This document shows positions 18,343 to 27,776 of a DNA stretch of 43,568 nt, piece after piece; the first letter of the stretch is position 1; every line of letters begins with the position of its first letter. The position numbers were made by a program, and so were the translations under genes. Where the stretch lies: contig JAMCQB010000103.1 in assembly GCA_023382175.1 (NCBI GenBank), forward strand, positions 1 through 43,568, read 5' to 3'. Source of the stretch: Nitrospirota bacterium. Its GTDB lineage: Bacteria; Nitrospirota; Thermodesulfovibrionia; Thermodesulfovibrionales; UBA9159. Under the pieces are notes generated by a model. That model was not told the DNA's origin. It saw nothing but the letters and a program-made list of their open reading frames with translations, and did no database searches.

Positions 18343-18349
18343 TTTATAT

Positions 18350-18364
18350 TGGTATTATATACCA
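18350..18364. promoter_or_regulatory. Candidate TA autoregulatory operator
   Basis: Perfect 6-bp arm palindrome TGGTAT-TAT-ATACCA, 8 bp upstream of the toxin ATG (minus strand). Confidence 0.55.
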
Positions 18365-18476
18365 GTAATGAAAAGCCGTCAATTTACCAAGAGATGCGGG
18401 AGATGGCTCGGAAAATCCAGACTCGTTCAGAGGGAATCCCTGTCCAGCTCGGCTTGCCAATTCTTTCCCCGAGGCT

Positions 18477-20182
18477 TTCGAGAAATTGCCAATAGGTTGA
18501 TATGAGCGGTTTTACGAGATATACAAAAAAAAGGTTCCCCCAATATTTGCGTGTAAAACCTTAGTTGGAGCTGCAAAGGAGGGAAAAACCTCAATAATCA
18601 CCCCAAGAAAATAATCAGGCGCGGGGCACATTTCTTGCAAAGTTAGGTTGTCACACAAAACAAACAAGAAAGGAGCCGCGCCCTTGGCAAAGATTATACA
18701 GCAAAAGATATTCAGTTGGAAGGACGTAGAGGCAAGCGGGGAGTTGGAGAGACTGAGGATGGTGATAGAAGCGATACCAGATGATGAACTTATGAAGGCA
18801 TTGGAGGCAGAGCGAAAAGGACGGAGGGACGATTATCCGATACGTGGGGTATGGAACAGTATACTTGCCGGGATCGTGTATCAGCATATATCGATAGAGT
18901 CGCTGCGGCGGGAGCTGTTACGGAACGGCGAACTGCGCGAGGCGTGCGGATTTGATCCTGCACTGGGGGAGAGGGCAGTGCCCTCGAAGGATGCCTACTG
19001 CTTTATGCTGAAGAAACTGATGAAGAAGCAAAAAATGATTGACGGGATGTTTGATGGACTCATAGAGGAAGTGAAGAAATATCTGTCTGATTTGGGAAAG
19101 TATCTGGCGATAGACAGCAAGGCGATAGAGAGCTATGCGAAAGGGAAAAAGGATTCTCAAGAGAGTTCTGACCGGCAAGCCGATTGGGGGAAAAAGACAT
19201 ACAAGGGAAAAAGGAAAGACGGCAGCCTTTGGGAGAGGATCAGTTCATGGTTTGGGTATAAGCTGCATCTTCTTGTAGACACCACTTATGAGTTACCCGT
19301 TGGATACAGAATAACCAAGGCATCGAGACCTGACATAGAAGAGATGGTGCCGATGGTAAAGGATGCAAAGCAAAAGCATTTCGAGACGATAGAGACGCTT
19401 GCAGGAGATAAGGCGTATGACAGCGGGCCTCACAATGAAGTTCTCTATGATGAGCATGGGATAAAGCCGGTAATAGACATAAGGAATCATTGGAAGGATG
19501 GGGAAGAAACGAAAGTTCTCTCCACTGACAAGATAGATAATGTTGTCTATGATTATAAGGGGACGGTTTACTGTCATTGTCCTGCAAGCACTGAGCGATA
19601 TGAGATGGCGTTTTGCGGGTTCGAGAAGGACAGAAAGACATTGAAATACAAATGCCCGTCGGCTGCCTACGGGATAGAATGCAAAGGTTACGCTCAGTGT
19701 TCGGAGGGGACAAAGGGGAAGATCGTGAGAATACCGCTTGATACCGACAGGCGGATATTTGTGCCGATAGCGAGGAGCAGTTACAAGTGGAAACGGTTCT
19801 ATAACGGCAGGACAGCAGCTGAGAGGGTAAACAGCAGAATAGATTTATCCTTCGGTTTTGAGCATCATTTTATAAGGGGCAAAGCAAAGATGACACTGAG
19901 GGTTGGCCTGGCGCTGGTAGTGATGCTGTCGATGGCGCTGGCGAGGATAAAGAGAGACCAGGAGAAAGACATGAGGTCCCTGATAAAACTGGCTGCTTGA
20001 ACGAATGGTTTATTGAGGAACGAGGCACTTCAAGGGAGTGGTGTTTCCTTTTACGGGAAATTGAGGCGCGGACAGGCTTCTCAGCGAGACAAAAGAGGTT
20101 TAAAGAATGAGAAACATCATCTTTCCGGTCAGAGGACGCATCCCCCTTGCGGCGCTGCCGCACGCAAAATGCTATTTCTCGA
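18477..20182 (+). mobile_element. IS element (approximate bounds)
   Basis: Transposase ORF plus a TTCGAGAAAT (18477-18486) / ATTTCTCGAA (20173-20182) inverted pair as tentative ends. True ends not established. Confidence 0.4.
18648..20000 (+). CDS. DDE transposase (IS4/IS5/IS1182-like)
   Basis: LAIDSKAIESYAKGKK; KLHLLVDTTYELPVGYRITKAS; AGDKAYDS; RTAAERVNSRIDLSFGFEHHFIRGKAKMTLRVGLALVVMLSMALA. Confidence 0.88.
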   Translation: MSHKTNKKGAAPLAKIIQQKIFSWKDVEASGELERLRMVIEAIPDDELMKALEAERKGRRDDYPIRGVWNSILAGIVYQHISIESLRRELLRNGELREACGFDPALGERAVPSKDAYCFMLKKLMKKQKMIDGMFDGLIEEVKKYLSDLGKYLAIDSKAIESYAKGKKDSQESSDRQADWGKKTYKGKRKDGSLWERISSWFGYKLHLLVDTTYELPVGYRITKASRPDIEEMVPMVKDAKQKHFETIETLAGDKAYDSGPHNEVLYDEHGIKPVIDIRNHWKDGEETKVLSTDKIDNVVYDYKGTVYCHCPASTERYEMAFCGFEKDRKTLKYKCPSAAYGIECKGYAQCSEGTKGKIVRIPLDTDRRIFVPIARSSYKWKRFYNGRTAAERVNSRIDLSFGFEHHFIRGKAKMTLRVGLALVVMLSMALARIKRDQEKDMRSLIKLAA

Positions 20183-20337
20183 ATCCCTCTCCCCGAGTTT
20201 CCCTTGACTAATCACGGTTTTTCCAATAAACTAAAAGAGTTGCAAATTAATCAGAATTTTGGCATTCTCAGACGTACAATCCCCTCGTTCCCTGTGAACT
20301 CAGGGCATCGTTGAGGGTTGAGGAAAATAAAACTCGA

Positions 20338-21273
20338 ATGAAGGAAAAGAAGATCAAGAAGGCGATACTGCCGGCTGCGGGCCTCGGTACGAGGTTCCTG
20401 CCTGCCACTAAGGCGTCTCCCAAGGAGATGCTCCCCATTGTTGACAAGCCCATGATCCAGTATGCGGTGGAGGAGGCCATATCCTGCGGCATCGAAGACT
20501 TCATCATTATCACGGGAAAGCACAAGCGCGCCATCGAGGATCATTTCGACTCTGCCTATGAACTTGAAGAAAAACTCAAGAATGCCGGCAAGAAGAAACT
20601 TCTTGAAGAGATAAACAAGTTAAGCCATATCAACTTCGCGTATATCAGGCAACGGGTTGCCCTTGGTCTCGGCCATGCCATTCTCTGTGCCAAGCCCTTT
20701 GTGAAGGACGAGCCCTTTGCGGTGATCCTCAGCGACGACGTGATCGATCCTGATTACCCCCTTCTCAAGGAGATGATCGGAGTGTACGAGAAAGTGGAAG
20801 CCCCGGTGATCGCCCTGGAAGAGGTGTCCGAGTCAGAGGTCCATAGATATGGCATCATCGACGGGGTGCTGGAAGGGGAAATCTATAAGATCCGCAACCT
20901 GGTGGAGAAGCCGAAAAATGAAGAGGCGCCCTCAAACCTCGCCATTATCGGACGCTATATCCTCACCCCTGATATCTTCGGTATACTGGAGAAGCAGAAA
21001 GCAGGCGCCGGAGGCGAGATACAGCTCACCGACGCCCTGAGGGAGCTGCTCAGGAAGCAGCCGATCTATGGGTACCGCACCCAGGGCACGAGATATGACG
21101 CAGGGGACAAGGTCGGGTTCCTCAAGGCAACCGTTGATCTTGCGTTGAAGAACAAAGAGGTGTCGGAGGCGTTCAAGGCATACATACTCGATAAAGTGAA
21201 AAGCATTTATATGGCTGATGCCCGGGAACATGAGACAAGGGGAACAACAGTGCACCCGAGGGATAAGGGCTGA
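20338..21273 (+). CDS. galU: UTP-glucose-1-phosphate uridylyltransferase
   Basis: KAILPAAGLGTRFLPATKASPKEMLPIVDKPMIQYAVEEA. Confidence 0.95.
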   Translation: MKEKKIKKAILPAAGLGTRFLPATKASPKEMLPIVDKPMIQYAVEEAISCGIEDFIIITGKHKRAIEDHFDSAYELEEKLKNAGKKKLLEEINKLSHINFAYIRQRVALGLGHAILCAKPFVKDEPFAVILSDDVIDPDYPLLKEMIGVYEKVEAPVIALEEVSESEVHRYGIIDGVLEGEIYKIRNLVEKPKNEEAPSNLAIIGRYILTPDIFGILEKQKAGAGGEIQLTDALRELLRKQPIYGYRTQGTRYDAGDKVGFLKATVDLALKNKEVSEAFKAYILDKVKSIYMADAREHETRGTTVHPRDKG

Positions 21274-21274
21274 C

Positions 21275-21649
21275 ATGTCTGTCAGAAATGTTCTTTTTTT
21301 ACACAGGGAATCAACCGGTTCTTTACCACTGGTGGATTTGTATGAGACGGACGATAACCTCGTCCTTGAGATGGATCTTCCAGGGATCAATCCCGACGAC
21401 GTCTTGATAAAGGTCTATGAGGATGTCATTATTATAGAAGGGATAAAGAGGGAGAGCCAAAAAGAAAAGAGATACAGATACATCTGCATGGAAAGGAGTT
21501 TCGAAAGCTTCAGGAGGATGATCAGAATACCGGTCCCTGTCAATCCCTCAGCGGGAAGGGCAGAGTACACGGACGGCGTGATAACCCTGACGCTGCCGAA
21601 GATAAAGGAGAGGGTTATCAAGATAAAAATTGAGAACAAGGAGGACTGA
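21275..21649 (+). CDS. Hsp20/alpha-crystallin family small heat shock protein
   Basis: [26 protein letters not shown]…[27 protein letters not shown]. Confidence 0.85.
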   Translation: MSVRNVLFLHRESTGSLPLVDLYETDDNLVLEMDLPGINPDDVLIKVYEDVIIIEGIKRESQKEKRYRYICMERSFESFRRMIRIPVPVNPSAGRAEYTDGVITLTLPKIKERVIKIKIENKED

Positions 21650-21674
21650 CCCCGGAACAGAGAGGGTGAATGCT

Positions 21675-24044
21675 ATGGCTGATAGAGAGAAAGACGAAAA
21701 AGAAGTTGAGATACCTGATACCTTACCGGTGCTTCCTGTAAGGGACATTGTGGTCTTCCCTTATATGATCCTGCCTCTTTTTGTGGGCAGGGAGATGTCC
21801 ATAAAAGCCATTGATCATGCGCTGGACACCAACAGGATGGTGATGCTGGTCACCCAGAAGGATCTGAATATCGAAAATCCGACGACCGATGACCTCTTTT
21901 CTATCGGCACCGTAGGGCTCATCATGAGGATGCTCAAGCTCCCTGACGGCAGGGTGAAGATACTGGTTCAGGGTGTGAGCAAGGCGAGGGTTCTCGGGTT
22001 TGTTCAGAAGGAGCCTTTCTACACGGCGACCATCGAAAAGATCGTGGACCAGAAGGTTGACGAGATGACCATCGAGACCGAGGCGATCATAAGGACGGTG
22101 AAGGAGCAGCTTGACAAGGCCGTCTCCCTGGGCAAGACCATCCTTCCCGACATTATGGTGGTGGTGGAGAACCTTGATGATCCAGGAAGGCTCGCGGACC
22201 TTGTTGCGTCAAACCTCGGACTGAAAACCGAGCAGGCCCAGGAGATCCTCGAGATCATCGACCCGGTCCAGAGACTGAAGAAGGTAAGTGATATCATGAG
22301 CAGGGAGATAGAGCTCCTCATTGTGCAGCAGAAGATCCAGACAGAAGCGAGGGGCGAGATCGACAAGACCCAGAGGGAATACTTCCTGAGGGAACAGCTC
22401 AAGGCGATCCAGAAGGAACTGGGCGAGATTGATGAACGGGCTGAAGAGATCAACGAATTCCGGAAAAAGGTGGAAGAAGCAAAGATGCCGGAAAAGGTCA
22501 TGAAGGAAGCCGAAAAACAGCTGAAGCGCCTGGCGAAGATGCATCCCGACAGCGCGGAAGCAGCCACTGTCCGGACCTATCTTGAATGGATGGTGGAACT
22601 CCCCTGGTCCAAAAGCACCAAGGATAAGCTGGACATCAAGGCTGCGGAAAAGGTGCTCAACAAGGACCACTATGACCTTGAAAAGGTGAAGGAGCGGATC
22701 CTTGAGTATCTCAGCGTCAGAAAGTTAAAGGAGAAGATGAAAGGGCCGATCCTTTGCTTCATAGGCCCTCCGGGCGTTGGAAAGACCTCCCTGGGCAAGT
22801 CCATTGCACGGGCCCTTGGACGGGAATTTGCGAGGATGTCCCTGGGCGGTGTGCGGGACGAGGCGGAGATCCGCGGTCACCGGAGAACATATGTGGGCGC
22901 CCTTCCGGGAAGGATTATCCAGGGCATCAGACAGGCAGCCACCAACAATCCGGTATTCATGCTGGATGAGATAGACAAGATCGGCATGGATTTCAGGGGT
23001 GATCCCTCCTCTGCGCTCCTTGAGGTCCTCGACCCTGAACAAAACAATTCCTTTGTGGACCATTATCTCGGAGTCCCCTTTGACCTTACGAACGTGATGT
23101 TCATCACCACGGGGAATCTCGTGGACACCATTCCGGGACCCCTGAGGGACAGAATGGAGGTCATTTACCTTTCGGGGTATACTGCAGAGGAAAAGCTGGG
23201 TATCGCACTGAATTATCTCGTGCCCAAACAGCTGGAAGAGCACGGGATCACAAAGAAGATTCTGAAGATAACGGACCCTGCGCTGCTCCAGATCATTTCC
23301 CAGTATACGAGGGAGGCGGGGGTGAGGAATCTCGAGAGGGAGATCGCCAACCTCTGCCGGAAGGTTGCGAAGAGGATTGCCGAGGGCGCAGACAAGAAGT
23401 TCAACATCACGCCGCGGAACCTTCACCGTTTCCTCGGAGTTCCAAAATTTCTCCCTGAAGAAGAGATGGAAAAGGACGAAGTGGGTGTCTCCACAGGCCT
23501 GGCATGGACGGAAAGCGGCGGGGATATCATTTATGTGGAGGCGACCACGATGAAAGGGAAAGGCGGCCTCACCCTCACCGGCCAGCTGGGGGATGTGATG
23601 AAAGAGTCTGCCCAGGCAGCCTTGAGCTACGTCCGTTCAAGGGCAAAAAGCCTCGGCATCAATGATGATCTCTTTTCCCGCACCGACCTTCACATTCATG
23701 TGCCTGCAGGTGCAATCCCGAAGGACGGCCCTTCCGCCGGCATAACCATGGCTACCGCCATTGCCTCTGCATTGACAGGGAAGCCGGTGAGCAAGAGCGT
23801 GGCCATGACCGGAGAGGTTACCCTCAGGGGAAGGGTGCTTCCCATCGGGGGGCTGAAGGAGAAGACCCTTGCGGCAAAGAGGATGGGGATAAAACGGGTG
23901 GTTATCCCATCAAGGAACAGGAAGGATCTGGAGGACATCCCCAAGTACATAAAGAAGGATATGGAGTTTATCTTTGCGGATACTATGGATGATGTCCTCA
24001 AAGTTGCCTTAAAGACGAATAGGAAGGCAAAGGGAAAGTCATAA
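21675..24044 (+). CDS. lon: ATP-dependent protease Lon
   Basis: Lon N-domain; Walker [14 protein letters not shown]; Ser-Lys dyad region [22 protein letters not shown]. Confidence 0.97.
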   Translation: MADREKDEKEVEIPDTLPVLPVRDIVVFPYMILPLFVGREMSIKAIDHALDTNRMVMLVTQKDLNIENPTTDDLFSIGTVGLIMRMLKLPDGRVKILVQGVSKARVLGFVQKEPFYTATIEKIVDQKVDEMTIETEAIIRTVKEQLDKAVSLGKTILPDIMVVVENLDDPGRLADLVASNLGLKTEQAQEILEIIDPVQRLKKVSDIMSREIELLIVQQKIQTEARGEIDKTQREYFLREQLKAIQKELGEIDERAEEINEFRKKVEEAKMPEKVMKEAEKQLKRLAKMHPDSAEAATVRTYLEWMVELPWSKSTKDKLDIKAAEKVLNKDHYDLEKVKERILEYLSVRKLKEKMKGPILCFIGPPGVGKTSLGKSIARALGREFARMSLGGVRDEAEIRGHRRTYVGALPGRIIQGIRQAATNNPVFMLDEIDKIGMDFRGDPSSALLEVLDPEQNNSFVDHYLGVPFDLTNVMFITTGNLVDTIPGPLRDRMEVIYLSGYTAEEKLGIALNYLVPKQLEEHGITKKILKITDPALLQIISQYTREAGVRNLEREIANLCRKVAKRIAEGADKKFNITPRNLHRFLGVPKFLPEEEMEKDEVGVSTGLAWTESGGDIIYVEATTMKGKGGLTLTGQLGDVMKESAQAALSYVRSRAKSLGINDDLFSRTDLHIHVPAGAIPKDGPSAGITMATAIASALTGKPVSKSVAMTGEVTLRGRVLPIGGLKEKTLAAKRMGIKRVVIPSRNRKDLEDIPKYIKKDMEFIFADTMDDVLKVALKTNRKAKGKS

Positions 24045-24046
24045 AT

Positions 24047-24127
24047 CGTGATGGGTAATGCGTGATGGGTTATGAGATGTAGGTTTTTTCGCGTAACTCA
24101 TCACGCATAACTCGTTACGCATCACGG
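24047..24127. repeat. Inverted heptamer array filling the lon-thiL spacer
   Basis: CGTGATG|GGTAATG|CGTGATG|GGTTATG; loop with T6; reverse complement of right arm CGTGATG|CGTAACG|AGTTATG|CGTGATG|AGTTACG. Confidence 0.88.
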
Positions 24128-24132
24128 TAGCT

Positions 24133-25116
24133 ATGAAACTGTTCGAAATAGGGGAACTTTCCCTTCTCAAGAGGATACGGAAGAGATTCAAGACCGGGTC
24201 AAAGGATGTGGTCGCGGGCATCGGCGATGACGCAGCCGTGGTTGCCCCCCATGATCAGTCGCTCCTCCTCACCACTGACATGATGACCGAGGGGGTCCAT
24301 TTTGACCTCAAGTTTACTACGTGGTTCCAGGTCGGTTTCAAACTGATTTCTTCCAATGTGAGTGATATATATGCCATGGGGGGGAATCCGCGGTTCGTGC
24401 TCCTGGACCTTGCAATGGACAAAAAGACCGATGAGAAATCTCTGGAATCCTTCTTTGACGGGGTTGAAAGCGCAATGGCTGCCTACCGTGTGGAACTTAT
24501 CGGTGGTGATCTTTCTTCATCAAAAGCAGGGGCGGCGGTATCGGCGACCCTTGTAGGATACGCAAGGAAACCGGTGATGCGCTCAGGGGCAAGACCGGGG
24601 GACAAGATCTATGTAACGGGAAAGCTGGGTGACTCTGCATGCGGGCTTAAACTCTTGAAGATTATCAGAAGGCCGCTCTCTCTGGAAACCGGTGAGAAGT
24701 CGGACAAACCAGTGGGATGGTCTATCATGGAGCCTCTCGTCAGGAGGCATCTGTTACCCGTGGCAAGGAAGCCGGGGAAAATAACAAGGATTGCAACAGC
24801 AATGATCGATGTCAGTGACGGCCTTTTCATAGACCTTTCGAGACTCTGCGACGAAAGCGGGGTGGGCGCAAGAGTCTCTATGAAGCATCTCCCTCTTTCA
24901 TCCCAGATGCAGAAGGCAGCGGGAGCCCTCGGTATCGATCCTTACAGACTCGCCACATCCGGGGGAGAGGACTATGAGCTGCTTTTCACTGCTTCACCCA
25001 AAAGGAAGGTGGACGCTGTCTGTATAGGCGAGATCACGGAATCGGACAGGGTCTTCATTGACAGAAACGGCAGGGAGTACCCTCTCTCGCCGGAAGGGTA
25101 TCAGCATTGGCATTAA
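24133..25116 (+). CDS. thiL: Thiamine-monophosphate kinase
   Basis: GIGDDAAVV…TTDMMTEGVHFDL…SNVSDIYAMGG…MIDVSDGLFIDLSRL. Confidence 0.94.
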   Translation: MKLFEIGELSLLKRIRKRFKTGSKDVVAGIGDDAAVVAPHDQSLLLTTDMMTEGVHFDLKFTTWFQVGFKLISSNVSDIYAMGGNPRFVLLDLAMDKKTDEKSLESFFDGVESAMAAYRVELIGGDLSSSKAGAAVSATLVGYARKPVMRSGARPGDKIYVTGKLGDSACGLKLLKIIRRPLSLETGEKSDKPVGWSIMEPLVRRHLLPVARKPGKITRIATAMIDVSDGLFIDLSRLCDESGVGARVSMKHLPLSSQMQKAAGALGIDPYRLATSGGEDYELLFTASPKRKVDAVCIGEITESDRVFIDRNGREYPLSPEGYQHWH

Positions 25117-25535
25117 GAGAAAAAATACAACTGATCCTCAGTGTAAAGGATACTCCTCACAGGATATCCATTGCCTTTGCCCTTGGTATCTTCATCGGCA
25201 TGTCACCACTGTTCGGCGTCCATACTCTTCTGGGTCTCGCCGTCGCCTATGTCTTCAGGCTCAATAAACTGGTGACCATTGTCGGCGTGTATGTCACGAA
25301 CCCATGGACCATCATCCCCATATACACGTTCAGCACGTGGGTGGGCGCCAAGTGCCTGGGAATCAACAAGATACTCCCGGACATTGACTGGAGGCATATC
25401 ACCTTCAGCGCTTTAGTGAACGATTTCAGCCCTCTCCTTATACCATTCATCGTGGGAACGGTTCTTATCGGCGTTCTCTCGTCCATAGTGAGTTATATGA
25501 TTGTCTTTCACCTGCTCAAGGGAAGAAATGCCTAA
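25107..25535 (+). CDS. DUF2062 membrane protein
   Basis: ISIAFALGIFIGMSPLFGVHTLLGLAVAYVFRLNK…TNPWTIIPIY. Confidence 0.85.
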   Translation: MALREKIQLILSVKDTPHRISIAFALGIFIGMSPLFGVHTLLGLAVAYVFRLNKLVTIVGVYVTNPWTIIPIYTFSTWVGAKCLGINKILPDIDWRHITFSALVNDFSPLLIPFIVGTVLIGVLSSIVSYMIVFHLLKGRNA

Positions 25536-26940
25536 AGTATCCATGGTCAGCCTCGGCTGCCCCAAGAATCTCGTGGACAGCGATACTCTCGTAACGAAAC
25601 TCAGGAGGGAAGGGTTCCTCTATACCCCGGAAACAGAAAATGCCGATCTTGTACTGGTCAATACCTGTGGTTTCATTGAAGACGCAAAGAAGGAATCCGT
25701 CGAGGAGATCCTGAAGCTGAAACATATCACGGAAGAAGGCAGAAAACTCCTTGTATTCGGATGCCTTGCAAAAAGGTATGGTGATGAACTCAAAAAGGAA
25801 GTCCCGGAGATAGACGGACTGTGGGGCGTTGGCGAGGAAGATAAAATTGTTGAATACTGCAAAGAAACCATGAAACGGAGACACGGGGATACGGAGACAC
25901 GGGGAAAAGACGCTGCGCTCTCCGGCTCGCCGCGTTTCCGCGTCTCCGCGGCTGCTCCTGATCTTGTCAGTAGTTATGCCTATCTCAAGGTAGCTGAAGG
26001 GTGCAGCAGGGGATGTGCCTACTGCGTCATCCCCTCCATCCGTGGACCTTTCAGGAGTATGGGACCTGACAAAATCCTGGAAAGAGCTGAGGAGCATATT
26101 AGTTCCGGGGCAAAGGAACTCGTCCTTGTGGCACAGGATCTCGGGAATTACGGCCGGGAATACAGCGGCTATACGTTGTCCTCTCTGGTCAGGGATATTG
26201 CCTTCATCAGCGGCGACTTCCGGATCCGCCTGCTCTATCTCAACCCCACATCTATTAACGATGAACTGCTGTCGGTTGTTGCGGAAGAGGAGAAGGTCTG
26301 CAAATACCTGGATATCCCCCTGCAGCATTCAGAAGACAGGATATTGAAAGCCATGGGGCGCGGCGGAACAAGGAGATCGATTACAAGGATGATAAAGAAG
26401 ATAAGGGAAGCGATTCCGGGGATAACCCTCAGGACCACTTTCATCGTCGGCTTCCCCGGGGAGAGCGAAGAGGATTTTGGAGGACTGAAGGGATTCATCG
26501 AAGAAACGGCGTTCGAGCGCCTGGGGGTGTTTACGTACTCCAGGGAAGAAGGGACGCCTGCGTCGAAGATGAAGGGGAATATTCCAAGGAAGACCAAGGA
26601 GAAAAGGCGGGACGAGATCATGCGGCTCCAGTCCTCCATATCTCTTGAAAAGAACAGAGCCCTCGTAGGGAAGAAGTTCAGGGTTATTGTGGATGAGGTC
26701 GAAGGCGGGACAGCCATCGGGCGTCTCTCCTCCCAGGCCCCCGAGATAGACGGAGTCGTTTTCATTGAACAGAAGCATGGAGCAATGGGCAGAGTGCAGG
26801 GTGCAAGAAGGAATAAGGATTTGGAGAACTCTTCACTTCTCAGGCTTCACGCTTCACGGTCTTTAAAGGCGGGTGAGTTTGTGGATGTGAAAATCTTGGA
26901 AGCCTATGATTATGACCTGGAGGGAGAACCGGCGGCATGA
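25528..26940 (+). CDS. rimO: Ribosomal protein S12 methylthiotransferase RimO (with two repeat-derived in-frame insertions)
   Basis: MPKVSMVSLGCPKNLVDSD; CSRGCAYCVIPSIRG radical SAM; C-terminal TRAM (APEIDGVVFI…LKAGEFVDVKILEAYDYDLEGE). Confidence 0.93.
   Translation: MPKVSMVSLGCPKNLVDSDTLVTKLRREGFLYTPETENADLVLVNTCGFIEDAKKESVEEILKLKHITEEGRKLLVFGCLAKRYGDELKKEVPEIDGLWGVGEEDKIVEYCKETMKRRHGDTETRGKDAALSGSPRFRVSAAAPDLVSSYAYLKVAEGCSRGCAYCVIPSIRGPFRSMGPDKILERAEEHISSGAKELVLVAQDLGNYGREYSGYTLSSLVRDIAFISGDFRIRLLYLNPTSINDELLSVVAEEEKVCKYLDIPLQHSEDRILKAMGRGGTRRSITRMIKKIREAIPGITLRTTFIVGFPGESEEDFGGLKGFIEETAFERLGVFTYSREEGTPASKMKGNIPRKTKEKRRDEIMRLQSSISLEKNRALVGKKFRVIVDEVEGGTAIGRLSSQAPEIDGVVFIEQKHGAMGRVQGARRNKDLENSSLLRLHASRSLKAGEFVDVKILEAYDYDLEGEPAA
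25876..25948. repeat. Octamer inverted array inside the rimO coding sequence
   Basis: CGGAGACA|CGGGGATA|CGGAGACA|CGGGGAAA - 9 nt - GCTCTCCG|GCTCGCCG|CGTTTCCG|CGTCTCCG. Translated RRHGDTETRGKDAALSGSPRFRVSA. Confidence 0.88.
26773..26862. repeat. Heptamer-based array inside the rimO TRAM region
   Basis: Left GTGCAGG|GTGCAAG; right reverse complement GTGAAGC|GTGAAGC|CTGAGAA|GTGAAGA. Encodes GRVQGARRNKDLENSSLLRLHASR, which interrupts the TRAM domain. Confidence 0.6.
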
Positions 26941-27776
26941 AAAAGTTCCCCTCTCTGCATCTTGTCCTTTTCATACTTACCTTCCTGTCGATGCTCGTTG
27001 CAGGCGCCCTTTTTCAGAAAGGGGTGGACATATTTAATGAACCCCGGAAGATCCTTGAAGGTCTGCCCTTTGCCCTGACCCTCATGGTTATTCTCCTCAG
27101 CCACGAGCTTTCCCACTATTTTACCTCCAAAAAGCATCATACCAAGGCGACGCTGCCCTATTTCATTCCCGCCCCTTCACTGATCGGGACATTCGGCGCC
27201 TTTATCAAGATGAAATCTCCTATAATAACAAGGAAGGCCCTTATCGATATCGGCGCTTCCGGGCCCATAGCAGGATTTATCCTGTCGGTAATCGCGGCTA
27301 TTGTGGGCCTTCACTATTCCAGTGTGGTATCTGTTGCCGAGACCAGCGGGGGGTTGCGTCTCGGAGATTCGATTCTCTTCTCGCTGCTGACGCGCGTGGT
27401 GATTGGGACTCCTCCGGATTCATGCGATATACTTTTGCATCCCGTGGCTTTTGCGGGCTGGATAGGTCTTTTTGTCACCTCGCTGAACCTCATTCCCATA
27501 GGGCAGCTGGATGGCGGCCATATTGCCTATGCTTTTCTGAGGGAACGTCACAGGGTTCTCTCCATTGTGCTTGTGGTGACACTCCTCGTCCTCGGATTAT
27601 TCTTCTGGGAAATGTGGGCGGTGTGGGGAGCCCTCATGATCGTTCTGGGGCTGAGACATCCTCCGGTGATCTACTGGGAAGTTCCCCTGGACAGGAAAAG
27701 AAAGATCGCGGGGGCGCTGGCATTCATCATATTCATCATCACCTTCATGCCCTCTCCCTTCACGATTTTGGATTGA
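26937..27776 (+). CDS. Site-2 protease family (M50) membrane metallopeptidase
   Basis: LLSHELSHYFTSKKH (HExxH-like HELSH), NLIPIGQLDGGHIAYA. Confidence 0.88.
   Translation: MKKFPSLHLVLFILTFLSMLVAGALFQKGVDIFNEPRKILEGLPFALTLMVILLSHELSHYFTSKKHHTKATLPYFIPAPSLIGTFGAFIKMKSPIITRKALIDIGASGPIAGFILSVIAAIVGLHYSSVVSVAETSGGLRLGDSILFSLLTRVVIGTPPDSCDILLHPVAFAGWIGLFVTSLNLIPIGQLDGGHIAYAFLRERHRVLSIVLVVTLLVLGLFFWEMWAVWGALMIVLGLRHPPVIYWEVPLDRKRKIAGALAFIIFIITFMPSPFTILD

Noticed and set aside
18921-19713. Minus-strand ORFs inside the transposase
   Set aside because: Antisense to a clear transposase; no motif support.
24039-24221. Minus-strand ORF ending [12 protein letters not shown]
   Set aside because: A translation of the heptamer array (ATGCGTGATG), not a gene.
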